Part shown: one piece after another, positions 54,425-62,870 of the stretch
Position numbering within the stretch: position 1 is the first letter of the stretch
Layout: every line of letters begins with the position of its first letter
From: Pararhizobium sp. YC-54
GTDB taxonomy: Bacteria > Pseudomonadota > Alphaproteobacteria > Rhizobiales > Rhizobiaceae
Length of the DNA: 64,000 bases
Direction: 5' to 3'
Assembly (NCBI RefSeq): GCF_025847205.1
Contig: NZ_JAOYTH010000007.1
Location: 62,001-126,000, forward strand
Notes under the pieces: model-generated
The model's database searches: none
Seen by the model: the letters and a program-made list of their open reading frames with translations, nothing else
Told to the model about the DNA's origin: nothing
Translations under genes and position numbers: made by a program

Positions 54425-55192
54425 ATGTCGCTTGTCGTCAAGGATATTCATAAGTCCTATGGTAGACTCGAAGTGCTTAAGGGTATCTCCCTTGAAGCAA
54501 ATTCCGGCGATGTTATCAGCATTATCGGTGCGAGCGGGTCGGGCAAGAGCACGTTTCTTCGTTGCATCAACTTCCTCGAGCGTCCGAATTCCGGCGACAT
54601 ATCTGTGGCCGGCCTCAGGCTTGAGACCAAGCCAGACCGAGACGGTTACCTCCGCGCAACCAATTACCGGCAGCTGCAGGCGATGCGTGCCAAGCTCGCG
54701 ATGGTATTTCAAAACTTCTGCCTCTGGTCACACATGTCCGTCCTGTCCAATGTCATCGAAGCCCCGATGAGCGCGCTCGGTGTGTCAAGGGCCGAGGCCT
54801 GCGAGCGGGCAAAGGCAAATCTCGCAAAAGTAGGCCTTGGCTTCGATGTACTCGACAAATATCCCGCCCATCTGTCCGGCGGCCAACAGCAGCGCGTTGC
54901 AATTGCACGAGCACTGAGCGTCAACCCCGACGTCATGTTGTTCGACGAACCGACGTCAGCCCTCGATCCGGAACTTGTCGGTGAGGTTTTGCGCGTCATG
55001 CAGGCTCTGGCCGAAGAAGGTCGCACGATGGTCGTGGTGACACACGAGATGGGCTTCGCGCGACATGCCTCCAGCCGGGTCATGTATCTCCATCAAGGCC
55101 TGGTTGAAGAAGAAGGTACCGCTGAGGCGATATTCAATGCCGCTTCGAGCCCCCGGCTCCAACAATTTCTGGCAGGTCGCCTGAAACACTGA
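54425..55192 (+). CDS. Polar amino acid ABC transporter ATP-binding protein
   Basis: A 255-residue HisP-type ATPase; ATG 54425 ([18 protein letters not shown]) follows GGGAGG. Walker [10 protein letters not shown], signature [15 protein letters not shown], Walker [14 protein letters not shown]. It is the nearest relative in the window of the ATPase at 23124 and heads an equivalent operon that also ends in a gamma-lyase-type gene. Confidence 0.9.
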   Translation: MSLVVKDIHKSYGRLEVLKGISLEANSGDVISIIGASGSGKSTFLRCINFLERPNSGDISVAGLRLETKPDRDGYLRATNYRQLQAMRAKLAMVFQNFCLWSHMSVLSNVIEAPMSALGVSRAEACERAKANLAKVGLGFDVLDKYPAHLSGGQQQRVAIARALSVNPDVMLFDEPTSALDPELVGEVLRVMQALAEEGRTMVVVTHEMGFARHASSRVMYLHQGLVEEEGTAEAIFNAASSPRLQQFLAGRLKH

Positions 55193-55258
55193 CCGCCCGC
55201 GGGAGAGCGGCGGATCAGCGAAATCAACAACTCCCCATAACAACCAGAGGTAAGAACA

Positions 55259-56023
55259 ATGAGGATTCTCATCAATTCCGCATGCGTTATCGCATTGGCT
55301 ACGACCTTCCTCACCCCGGCTATTGCCGCGGAGAAGGTTACGATCGCCACCGACGCGACATTCCCGCCCTTCGAATCCATCGATTCCGACGGCAAGCTTA
55401 TCGGCTTCGACATCGAACTGATGGAAGCGATCTGCAAGGAAGCTGAACTCGACTGCAACATCATCGGCGCTGCCTGGGACGGAATGTTCCCATCGCTCAT
55501 CGAAGGCAAGTACGATGCTCTGATCTCTCAATTAACCGTAACCGATAAGCGTCGGCAGGTTGTCGCCTTTAGCGACATTTACGACCACCCTACCTTCCGC
55601 TTCGCCGCCAAAAAGGGTGCAGGCATTACTATTTCTCCAGAAGGAGTTTCTGGAAAGATCATAGCTGTCCAGACGGGTACCCCCATGGATGCCTACGTGA
55701 CCGCCCACCTGCCGACTGCGACTATCAAGCGCTATGACTCCGGCAGCGCCCCGTTCCTGGATCTTGCAAACGGCCGCGCGGACCTGGTTCTGGGCTATCA
55801 GGCCCAGATTGTCCATAGCTTTCTCCAGAAGGACGATGGCAAGGATTTCGAACTCACCGGTCCCGAAATGACCGGCAAGGACGCCAAGGAGTTTGGTGAA
55901 GGGGTCGCCATCGCAATCGGCAAAAAAAACACGAAGCTTGTTGAGGACGTGAACAGGGGGCTCGCGAAGGTCCGTGATAACGGCACCTTGAAGACCCTGA
56001 TGACGAAGTACTTCGGCGAGTAA
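55259..56023 (+). CDS. Periplasmic amino acid-binding protein (SBP family 3)
   Basis: A 254-residue solute-binding protein: signal peptide MRILINSACVIALATTFLTP to AIA, mature start AEKVTIATDATFPPFESID. GKLIGFDIELMEAICKEAEL is the family 3 signature. AGAGGTAAG precedes the ATG. Upstream a GC-rich inverted repeat (CCGCC...GGCGG near 55195-55215) separates it from the ATPase. It resembles lysine/arginine/ornithine-binding proteins; canavanine is inferred. Confidence 0.88.
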   Translation: MRILINSACVIALATTFLTPAIAAEKVTIATDATFPPFESIDSDGKLIGFDIELMEAICKEAELDCNIIGAAWDGMFPSLIEGKYDALISQLTVTDKRRQVVAFSDIYDHPTFRFAAKKGAGITISPEGVSGKIIAVQTGTPMDAYVTAHLPTATIKRYDSGSAPFLDLANGRADLVLGYQAQIVHSFLQKDDGKDFELTGPEMTGKDAKEFGEGVAIAIGKKNTKLVEDVNRGLAKVRDNGTLKTLMTKYFGE

Positions 56024-56028
56024 CAGCG

Positions 56029-56718
56029 ATGGTTACGGATTTCTCCGTGAGCATTCTGGCAGCGGGGTCAACGACCCTGCTGCTGGCAATATGCTCGATC
56101 GTGCTGGCCACTGTGATCGGATTGGCTGGCGCGTTCGCCAAGCTTTCCGAAAACAAGATCCTCAAAAGAACCGCCAGCGTCTACACCTTCGTCATCCGCG
56201 GAATTCCCGACCTCGTCTGGATGCTGCTTCTCTTCTACAGTCTGCCGTCATTCCTCAATCAAACTGCGGATGCCCTTGGTTGGGATATCCACTTCGAGTT
56301 CCCACCTATTGGGGCCGCCATAGCGACTTTGGGGCTGATTTTCGGCGCATATATGACCGAGACTTTCCGCACGGCACTTCTGAATATCCCCAGGGGCCAA
56401 ATCGAAGCCGCCCTAGCCTACGGTCTTCCGAGGACCCGGATTTTCCTCAGGATCATTCTTCCCCAGCTGACGCGTCTCGCGTTACCGGGATTCACCAACA
56501 ACTGGCTTGTCCTGGCGAAAGCCACGGCGCTAGCATCCTTGATCGGCCTGCATGATGTCATGTTCCGCGCCAAGGGAGCCGCCGAGGCGACGAGCATGCC
56601 CTTCACATTCTTCCTGGTGGCAGCTGGGTTTTACCTGAGCTTGACCCTGTGTTCGATGGTTGGTCTCTCGATGGTGGCCAAGCGCACGTCTGCTGGCGAA
56701 AGGGAGTTGGCGCGATGA
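56029..56718 (+). CDS. Polar amino acid ABC transporter permease (HisQ type)
   Basis: A 229-residue membrane protein with EAA loop GQIEAALAYGLPRTRIFLRI and FVIRGIPDLVWMLLLFY. It ends with an ATGA overlap with the next permease. Confidence 0.88.
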   Translation: MVTDFSVSILAAGSTTLLLAICSIVLATVIGLAGAFAKLSENKILKRTASVYTFVIRGIPDLVWMLLLFYSLPSFLNQTADALGWDIHFEFPPIGAAIATLGLIFGAYMTETFRTALLNIPRGQIEAALAYGLPRTRIFLRIILPQLTRLALPGFTNNWLVLAKATALASLIGLHDVMFRAKGAAEATSMPFTFFLVAAGFYLSLTLCSMVGLSMVAKRTSAGERELAR

Positions 56719-57407
56719 ACTGGAACGTCATTGCCGAGAATGCGCCGCTCTACCTGGCAGGCACGAAACTCACGCTTCTTCTCGCGTTCACATCATTGGC
56801 CGCCTCTTTCTTGCTCGCGCTGCCGCTGGCCTTCCTCAGGAACAGCGCGCACCCGGGGATCCGATATTCAGTGAGCACTTACACGCTGCTGTTCAGGGGT
56901 ACACCGCTCCTCGTGCAGTTGTTCCTGATCTATTTCGGCCTTGCCCAGTTCGGCCTGATCCGCGAGACCTTCATATGGCCCTGGCTCTCCAGTCCTCTGG
57001 TCTGCGTGCTGTTGACTTTCATCTTGAACACGACGGCTTATAGCACGGAGATTTTCGCCGGCGCCCTGCGCAGTATCCCGGTAGGTGAACTTGAAGCAGC
57101 CCGCGCGTATGGCCTGTCGAGGTTCAAGCAAGCAACCCGAATTCTGGTTCCCGCCATGCTCACCCGCTCATTGCCTCTCTACGGCAACGAGATGATTATG
57201 ATGCTGCATGCCACCTCACTCGCGAGCACCGTTACACTCATGGAGACCACCGGAGTGGCCCGCCGGATCACGCTTGACAACTATATCCAGTTCGAACCGT
57301 ACGTGACCGCCGCGGGGATCTACCTGACAATCACGTTTGTCATCGTCTCAGCGTTCCAAATCGTTCAGCGGCGTTTTGCGGGCTACCTCGAGCCCCGCAG
57401 TACTTAA
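56715..57407 (+). CDS. Polar amino acid ABC transporter permease (HisM type)
   Basis: A 230-residue membrane protein starting at ATG 56715 (MNWNVIAENAPLYLAGTKL). EAA loop GELEAARAYGLSRFKQATRI and LFRGTPLLVQLFLIYFGLAQ. It is 58 bases upstream of the ureohydrolase gene. Confidence 0.88.
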   Translation: MNWNVIAENAPLYLAGTKLTLLLAFTSLAASFLLALPLAFLRNSAHPGIRYSVSTYTLLFRGTPLLVQLFLIYFGLAQFGLIRETFIWPWLSSPLVCVLLTFILNTTAYSTEIFAGALRSIPVGELEAARAYGLSRFKQATRILVPAMLTRSLPLYGNEMIMMLHATSLASTVTLMETTGVARRITLDNYIQFEPYVTAAGIYLTITFVIVSAFQIVQRRFAGYLEPRST

Positions 57408-57465
57408 CTCGCTCCATATGAACCACTGCGCAACCGCCCGTAGCATCAATACCAAGGAGATCCAA

Positions 57466-58428
57466 ATGTCTGACAAGCCCAACCTCGGTGCCCTTTACGG
57501 TGCCGCATCGGAAACGAAAACGTTCCTTGGTCTGGAAGCCTGCTCCTCCCTCGAGGAAATCGGCGCTCCCGTCGCGATTATCGGTGCTGTCGGCGCTACC
57601 CCGTACGCGTCGGTCGGCGCATATTGCCGCAACGGACCTGACGCGCTTCGGCGCGCAACCGGGGCGCTGACTGCGAATGTTGATCGGCACGACTTCGACC
57701 ATGGCGGTCCGGTATTCCCAAGCAAGAGCAGTCGGCCTGTAGACTGCGGCAACCTCCCATATGACGATAACGACTATTCGCTCAACAGGAAAGCAATCGG
57801 CGAAGCAATCCACGCGATCCTTCGGGGCGGCGCTGTTCCCGTTCTTCTCGGCGGCGACGATTCCGTTCCGATCCCGATGCTTGAGGCGCTTGGCCGCGAT
57901 GGCAGCGGCCGCAAGTACACTATCCTTCAAATCGATGCCCACATCGATTGGCGCGACGTGCACATGGGCGAGAGCCATGGCCTTTCTTCCACGATGCGTC
58001 GCGCATCGGAGATGGACCACATAGAACGTATCATCCAGGTCGGCTCCCGTGGCATCGGCTCGGCGGCGACCACCGACTATGAAGACGCCGTCAAAAGCGG
58101 CGTGAAGTTCATCACGGCCTACGAGTACCACAGGGCGGGTATCGAGGCAGTAACCGACCTGATCCCGCAGGGCAGCAACGTCGTGATCTGCATCGATGTC
58201 GATGCCTTCGACCCGTCGATCGTTCCCGGCGTGATCGGACGTTCGCCCGGCGGCCTGAGCTACTACCAGATGGTTGATCTCATCAAGGGCGCAGCCTCGA
58301 AAGGCAAAATCGCTGCGATGGACTTCGTCGAATATATGCCAGAACGCGATGTTGACGACCTCGGAGCCTTGAACGTCGCCCGTTTGATCACGACGGCGCT
58401 CGGCGTCATCGTTCGCCAGACCGCCTGA
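57466..58428 (+). CDS. Ureohydrolase (agmatinase/guanidinase family) with altered metal ligand
   Basis: A 320-residue arginase-superfamily enzyme; ATG 57466 (MSDKPNLGALYGAA) follows AAGGAGA. Metal ligands seen: Asp157, His159, Asp161 (QIDAHIDWRD), Asp244 and Asp246 (CIDVDAFDPS). The first ligand, nearly always His in GGDHS, is Asp132 here (GGDDSVPIPM). The family hydrolyses guanidino groups to urea. Located between the importer and gamma-lyase copy 2, it is a candidate for hydrolysing hydroxyguanidine, guanidine or another guanidino product; agmatinase or guanidinobutyrase activity is the alternative. Confidence 0.82.
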   Translation: MSDKPNLGALYGAASETKTFLGLEACSSLEEIGAPVAIIGAVGATPYASVGAYCRNGPDALRRATGALTANVDRHDFDHGGPVFPSKSSRPVDCGNLPYDDNDYSLNRKAIGEAIHAILRGGAVPVLLGGDDSVPIPMLEALGRDGSGRKYTILQIDAHIDWRDVHMGESHGLSSTMRRASEMDHIERIIQVGSRGIGSAATTDYEDAVKSGVKFITAYEYHRAGIEAVTDLIPQGSNVVICIDVDAFDPSIVPGVIGRSPGGLSYYQMVDLIKGAASKGKIAAMDFVEYMPERDVDDLGALNVARLITTALGVIVRQTA

Positions 58429-58482
58429 CCGCCAAACGGCCCGGTCTCGGTGATCCGGGCCCCTACTTTCGAAGGAAGTCTC

Positions 58483-59691
58483 ATGCCGAAACCAGACAAA
58501 CATCAGCTCTCATCGCTCGGGTTCAACTCGCTGGCTGTCCACGGTGGCAATGAAGTCGATCAGACGTCGGGCGCTATCCGCACGCCGATCGTGATGGCGA
58601 ACTCTTACGTGCTACCCTACGATCCGTCTATGAAGGACTGGTCGGATACCACCAACCCTTCCTACACGCGCAACTCTGGCCACAATCAAATCTGCCTGCA
58701 GCGCAAGCTGGCGGCGATGGAAGGCGGCGAGGATGCCGCCGTGTTCTCGACGGGCGTCGCCGCGCTACACGGAATATTCTTCACCTTCCTCAAGTCCGGC
58801 GACCATGTGATCGTGGGCGACGTGACATATGAGGCCGTGTGGCGCCTTTTCGCCGAACTACTTCCCGAGCGCTACAACATCGAAGCTACATTCGTGGATA
58901 TGGGCGACTTGAATTCGGTCCGCGCCGCTGTCCGGCCAAACACGAAACTCATTCACACCGAGTCGATCGCCAATCCGACGACCAAGGTCGCGGATATCGC
59001 TACCCTTGCGGACGTAGCGAAATCAGCGGGCGCTATGCTCTCGGTGGATTCAACCTTTACCCCTCCGCCGTTCTTCCGCCCGTTGGAACTCGGAGCCGAT
59101 CTCGTCGTCCATTCGCTGACCAAGTACATCAACGGGCATGGCGACGCGATGGGCGGAGTTGTCATCGGCGCGAAAGACCTCATCCACCACATCAAGGCGG
59201 ATGCACTCGTCGATCTTGGTGCCACCATCTCCCCGTTCAACGCCTGGCTTATAACCCGCGGCTCCGTGACCCTGCCGCTTCGCCTCAAGCAGCAGTTCTC
59301 GACCGCCGAGATCGTGGCACGCTATCTCGACACCGAGGAGCGGCTCGCGTTCGTTACGTATCCCGGCCTGGCTTCCCACGACCAGCACGAGCTTGCGAGG
59401 AAGCAGTTCGGCGGCAAGGGATACGGGGCGATGATGGCGTTTGCGGTAGAGGGCGATCCCGATACCCAGAACCGCTTCGTGTCCCATCTCAAGGTCATCA
59501 CATCCGCAGTATCTCTTGGCCACGACGAAACCCTCATCGTGCATGTCGGCGGGGGCGGCCGTGGCGGCTCGGAGAGATACCCGGAAAACTTCCGGAAGTA
59601 CGGCCATCTCCGTCTTTCAATCGGATTGGAAGACCCGGAGGACGTGATCGCCGATATCAAGAATGCACTTGATCTGACCTTCTCGAGGTAG
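58483..59691 (+). CDS. PLP-dependent gamma-lyase, canavanine gamma-lyase type (copy 2)
   Basis: A 402-residue paralogue of the enzyme at 26221, about 87% identical by hand alignment (some 53 differences, mostly conservative). ATG 58483 (MPKPDKHQLSS) follows GGAAG. All key residues are kept: Tyr61, Arg63, Tyr116, Asp189, PLP Lys214. It ends a six-gene operon: importer, ureohydrolase, lyase. The inferred reaction is canavanine to homoserine plus hydroxyguanidine. Two copies with separate importers suggest different induction or ligand range rather than simple redundancy. Confidence 0.82.
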   Translation: MPKPDKHQLSSLGFNSLAVHGGNEVDQTSGAIRTPIVMANSYVLPYDPSMKDWSDTTNPSYTRNSGHNQICLQRKLAAMEGGEDAAVFSTGVAALHGIFFTFLKSGDHVIVGDVTYEAVWRLFAELLPERYNIEATFVDMGDLNSVRAAVRPNTKLIHTESIANPTTKVADIATLADVAKSAGAMLSVDSTFTPPPFFRPLELGADLVVHSLTKYINGHGDAMGGVVIGAKDLIHHIKADALVDLGATISPFNAWLITRGSVTLPLRLKQQFSTAEIVARYLDTEERLAFVTYPGLASHDQHELARKQFGGKGYGAMMAFAVEGDPDTQNRFVSHLKVITSAVSLGHDETLIVHVGGGGRGGSERYPENFRKYGHLRLSIGLEDPEDVIADIKNALDLTFSR

Positions 59692-59695
59692 AAGC

Positions 59696-59830
59696 ATGAA
59701 CCGAGTTCCAATGATCCCCTTCTACCTCCCGGTCGAGCAGGAGCCAGACAAACCCTGCGGAGATAGACCGCCGACCGTTCCACTGCTGAAGCGAGCAGCA
59801 CTCGCGATAAAGAGACTTCTTCGCAGGTAG
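59696..59830 (+). CDS. Putative small protein (44 residues)
   Basis: Starts 4 bases after the lyase stop with GAGG at ideal spacing (7 bases) before the ATG, whose ribosome site overlaps the lyase stop codon. The peptide begins MNRVPMIPFYLPVEQEPDKP and ends in the basic stretch KRAALAIKRLLRR. No family recognised. Placement and the translation signal support expression; length leaves doubt. The rest of 59831-59928 shows nothing. Confidence 0.4.
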   Translation: MNRVPMIPFYLPVEQEPDKPCGDRPPTVPLLKRAALAIKRLLRR

Positions 59831-59928
59831 TCCAACATAACCCCGTGTTCATTACCCCGCTTCCGAAAGCGATGGTGGGCACCCCGGTCTCTGCCAATGG
59901 CGACGATCATCCTTCAACGAACGTTATA

Positions 59929-60603
59929 ATGAAAACGAAGCTCACACATCGCCTTTTCGCCGAGGTCCTTGGCACGTGCATCCTGACCGCGTCGGTTGTG
60001 GGCAGCGCCCTCATGGCGGATCGCATGACCGATATCCCGGCGTTAGTTATGCTATGTGTCGCGGTGTCCTGCGCCGCGGCCCTTTTCGTCCTCCTCGAGC
60101 TACTTGGTCCGATCTCGGGGGGACATTTCAATCCCGCCGTCAGCCTTGCAATGTGCCTTCAAGGTCGCGTGACACGGTACGAGGCAGCTGCCTATATCTC
60201 GATGCAAACAATCGGGGGACTACTGGGTGTCGTATTGGTTCACGGTATGTTTGACCTTCCCGCGGTATCGCTGGGCGTGCAGGCCCGAACGGGATTGTCC
60301 ATATGGCTCGCGGAAACGGCTTCCACTTTCGGACTTGTATTCGCGATCCTGTTCGGACTCAGGTTTCGCCCACAGTCGGTGTCCGCCATCGTCGGCATTT
60401 ACGTGTTGTCGGTCACACTATTCGCCGCGAGTTCATTCGCGAATCCGGCAACGACCATGGCCAGAGCGCTTACTGCCACTCTTGCTGGCATTCGCCCGAC
60501 AGATGTGCCCGCGTTCATTATTGCCCAGTTTCTTGGCGCAATGCTCGCCGTTGGGTTGGCCCGCTGGCTGACATCGCCATCTGCGTTGACAGCTCAACGA
60601 TGA
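59929..60603 (+). CDS. Aquaporin/glycerol facilitator family channel (AqpS-like)
   Basis: A 224-residue six-helix channel with both NPA boxes, GGHFNPAVSLAM and SFANPATTMARALT. The second half-site followed by AGIRPTDVPAFIIAQ resembles the AqpS group of rhizobia, linked to arsenite permeation, more than AqpZ. Start ATG 59929 (MKTKLTHRLFAEVLGT) is chosen on family length; upstream ATGs give an unrelated leader. Beside the ureohydrolase/lyase operon it could let neutral urea-like products (urea, hydroxyurea) out; this is inference. Confidence 0.8.
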   Translation: MKTKLTHRLFAEVLGTCILTASVVGSALMADRMTDIPALVMLCVAVSCAAALFVLLELLGPISGGHFNPAVSLAMCLQGRVTRYEAAAYISMQTIGGLLGVVLVHGMFDLPAVSLGVQARTGLSIWLAETASTFGLVFAILFGLRFRPQSVSAIVGIYVLSVTLFAASSFANPATTMARALTATLAGIRPTDVPAFIIAQFLGAMLAVGLARWLTSPSALTAQR

Positions 60604-60650
60604 AACTAAACTGAGAGGCGCGCATTCGTTCTCCGCTCGCCCCTGCCGTA

Positions 60651-61547
60651 TCAGCGATTACCCCGGAATAGAACTTGGGACCTCCGAAATTCGTGGGAAA
60701 CATAGGATGTGAATGCCCGGACACGAGCCGTCCGCCGAAGGTCTTGATGGGTTAGCACCCATAATCCCGTCGTCATTTCGTCAAAGTCGGGATGATCGAC
60801 CTTCACCAGGTTTCGGCCCGACGAGCCAAGATAGCAAGGCAAGACAGCGAATCCCTGTCCGCATTCGGCTGCCCTCAGCAGGGATACGAGAGAATCTCCA
60901 CGCATAGCGATAGAGCTTTCGGGAATTGCCTTCCCCAGCCAACGAGAAATTTTCATGCCTCCAAGCGTCATGTCCGGAGCAACCCAACGATCGAACTCCG
61001 TCGGGGACTTGCCCGCATTCCGTTCGACAAGGTCGACGGTCCCGTAAATTGCGAAACTCACATCGACCGCGCGACGGCCGACAAGCGCGTCAGGTGGGCT
61101 ATCCCCGGTCCTGAGAGCCACGTCGGCGTCCCGTTGGGCGAGATCGGTTACGAAACTTCCCGTCGTCAGCGCGACCGTAATCCCAGGATTGAGTTCGCTA
61201 AATCCTGCCAACACGTGCGGAAGCACCGAGGCCATCAGCGTGTCACACGTTGTTACCCTTAAAGTGCCTTCAAGGCGCTCGTCTTTCCCGCGCAGTTTAC
61301 CTTCCAGCTGCCGCACAATCTCCTGCATCTGCCGGGCGGAATCAAGGAGGTCCTCTCCGGTCTCGGTCAGGGTATAACCCGACGCCATACGGTCGAAGAG
61401 CCGGAAGCCGTTTGCTGTCTCGAATGAACCTATTCGCCTGAGGACCGTGGAGTGGTTTACGCCGAGCGCCCGTGCGGCCGCGGCCAGGCTTCTGTGGTCC
61501 GCAACCGCCACTACATACTTCAAATCGTCCCAGTCCCAGCTGTGCAA
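60651..61547 (-). CDS. LysR-family transcriptional regulator
   Basis: A 298-residue LysR protein: helix-turn-helix (SLAAAARALGVNHSTVLRRIGSFE) and effector domain, of the type often paired with small membrane or oxidoreductase genes. Divergent from the DoxX gene (108-base spacer) and convergent with the aquaporin gene. It most likely regulates doxX. Confidence 0.9.
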   Translation of the reverse strand: MHSWDWDDLKYVVAVADHRSLAAAARALGVNHSTVLRRIGSFETANGFRLFDRMASGYTLTETGEDLLDSARQMQEIVRQLEGKLRGKDERLEGTLRVTTCDTLMASVLPHVLAGFSELNPGITVALTTGSFVTDLAQRDADVALRTGDSPPDALVGRRAVDVSFAIYGTVDLVERNAGKSPTEFDRWVAPDMTLGGMKISRWLGKAIPESSIAMRGDSLVSLLRAAECGQGFAVLPCYLGSSGRNLVKVDHPDFDEMTTGLWVLTHQDLRRTARVRAFTSYVSHEFRRSQVLFRGNR

Positions 61548-61655
61548 TTTTGCATTCCCGCAGTCGGAATTTTCGGAGTTCTATTGCATATACGCACGCC
61601 ATAAACAAGCCGCAGCTAGGCACACAAAGTGGCCAGTGTCAGAAACGGAGTTACT

Positions 61656-62072
61656 ATGGTCGACACGAAGTACGCCCCCTACGGCATTCTCCTTCTTCGC
61701 ATTGTGACAGGCGTCGCCCTGCTCGCGCACTCACTCTACCTCAAGGTATTCGTACTGACGATGCCAGTTACCGTGGGGTTCGTTCAGTCCCTTGGGTTGC
61801 CCGGCTCAATGGCATGGCTCATTCTGCTTATCGAAGTGGTGGCAGGCATCATGCTAATCATCGGCATTAAGCCCCGCATTGCCGCCTTCGCCGCAGCCGT
61901 TGTCCTGTTCGGGGCAACGTGGGCACATTCGGGAAATGGTTGGGAGTTCAGCAGTGCTGGTGGCGGATGGGAATACCCCTTCTTCTGGAGTCTGTCGCTC
62001 ATATCGATCGCGCTTCTTGGCGACGGTGCGCACGCCCTAATACCGTCCTTCCAGACGTCTCCGGAGAATTAG
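61656..62072 (+). CDS. DoxX-family membrane protein
   Basis: A 138-residue protein with four hydrophobic segments; ATG 61656 (MVDTKYAPYGILLLRI) has CGGAG upstream. GLPGSMAWLILLIEVVAGIM and the GWEYPFFWSLSLISIALLG C-terminus are DoxX-like. The function of most members is uncertain; some are tied to redox stress or quinone handling. Divergent LysR gene upstream. Confidence 0.82.
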   Translation: MVDTKYAPYGILLLRIVTGVALLAHSLYLKVFVLTMPVTVGFVQSLGLPGSMAWLILLIEVVAGIMLIIGIKPRIAAFAAAVVLFGATWAHSGNGWEFSSAGGGWEYPFFWSLSLISIALLGDGAHALIPSFQTSPEN

Positions 62073-62268
62073 TCCGTCCCGTTTAGAGAAAATCACATCG
62101 TTTGCGAGGGAGGTGCCAGACCGCCTCCTTCAATCTGTCGCGAAGAGGGGAAGAAGCCTAGCTGCTTCCTCCACGAGATGGGAAGCTGGCGATGGCGATC
62201 GAACGCTGAGCGGATGGAGCGAAGAGAAGAAATCCGAGTTATCGCTGCACCTCAATTCGGGAGTCGTC

Positions 62269-62540
62269 ATGGCTGGTCATCGCGCACAATGGAAAGGTCA
62301 TCTTGAAATCGGCGACTTCAAGTGCGCCGTGAGCCTGTATACGGCAGTTTCCACATCGGAGCGCATCACGTTTCACACGATAAACCAAGCGACGGGACAT
62401 CGGGTCCGGCGCGAGTTTGTTGACTCCGAAACGGAAAAAACCGTCGAACGTGATGATCAGGTGAAAGGTTTCGAGGTCGAGAACGGCGAGTACATCATGA
62501 TCGACCCGGAAGAGGTGGCCTCGGTTGTCCCGGAGGCCGA
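62269..62540 (+). pseudogene. ku: Truncated Ku DNA end-binding protein gene
   Basis: From ATG 62269 the frame reads MAGHRAQWKGHLEIGDFKCA and continues through TFHTINQATGHRVRREFVDS and QVKGFEVENGEYIMI, the N-terminal 85 residues of bacterial Ku (non-homologous end joining). Ku proteins are about 260-300 residues. After about residue 88 the match stops and the sequence becomes the reverse of an IS66 tnpA start. No downstream Ku remainder was found, so the gene is inactive. Confidence 0.75.
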
Positions 62541-62738
62541 TAAGATGCGCTTCCGCCACAAGCCGCGCCTTCTCGTCATCAGACCACTGCCGCGGCGAAC
62601 GCCGCGACGGCGTCGCCGTCAAAACTTCGAATGTCCGAACCTGATTCACCTTGTCGCTCATATGACTCTCCGCATGATTCATGCAGAAAATGAGCTTCGG
62701 CGCACAAACGCGCTACGTGGGATTGCTTACCCGCTTAC
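62541..62738 (-). mobile_element. IS66-family remnant (left end and start of tnpA)
   Basis: On the minus strand the sequence starting GTAAGCG at 62738 resembles an IS66 terminal inverted repeat. A tnpA start follows at 62661 (MSDKVNQVRTFEVLTATPSR...PRQWSDDEKARLVAEAH). The match ends near 62541, where Ku sequence begins; the rest of tnpA, tnpB and tnpC is missing. This is a deletion derivative that replaced the 3' part of ku. Confidence 0.65.
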
Positions 62739-62823
62739 GATGAGCCGCGCGGTCCGCGCGTGCGGCCTCGACACCACACTTCCTCGGTTCACGTTAGTAG
62801 TCGGACTTCCTACCGAGAACTGT

Positions 62824-62848
62824 TGATGTTCTTCAACTGAGAACATCA
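62824..62848. terminator. Perfect hairpin downstream of the TIR gene
   Basis: TGATGTTCT (62824-62832) pairs with AGAACATCA (62840-62848) around a 7-base loop, 23 bases beyond the TIR gene stop. No U-tract is evident; it may still act as a terminator or 3'-end protector. Confidence 0.45.
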
Positions 62849-62870
62849 CATCGTGCTTGAAGTTCAGCGG

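Noticed and set aside
62113..62268. N-terminal extension of the Ku frame
   Set aside because: Ku proteins begin at the MAGHRAQWKG start; the upstream frame has no family match, although RTLSGWSEEKK faintly recalls another tnpA scrap.
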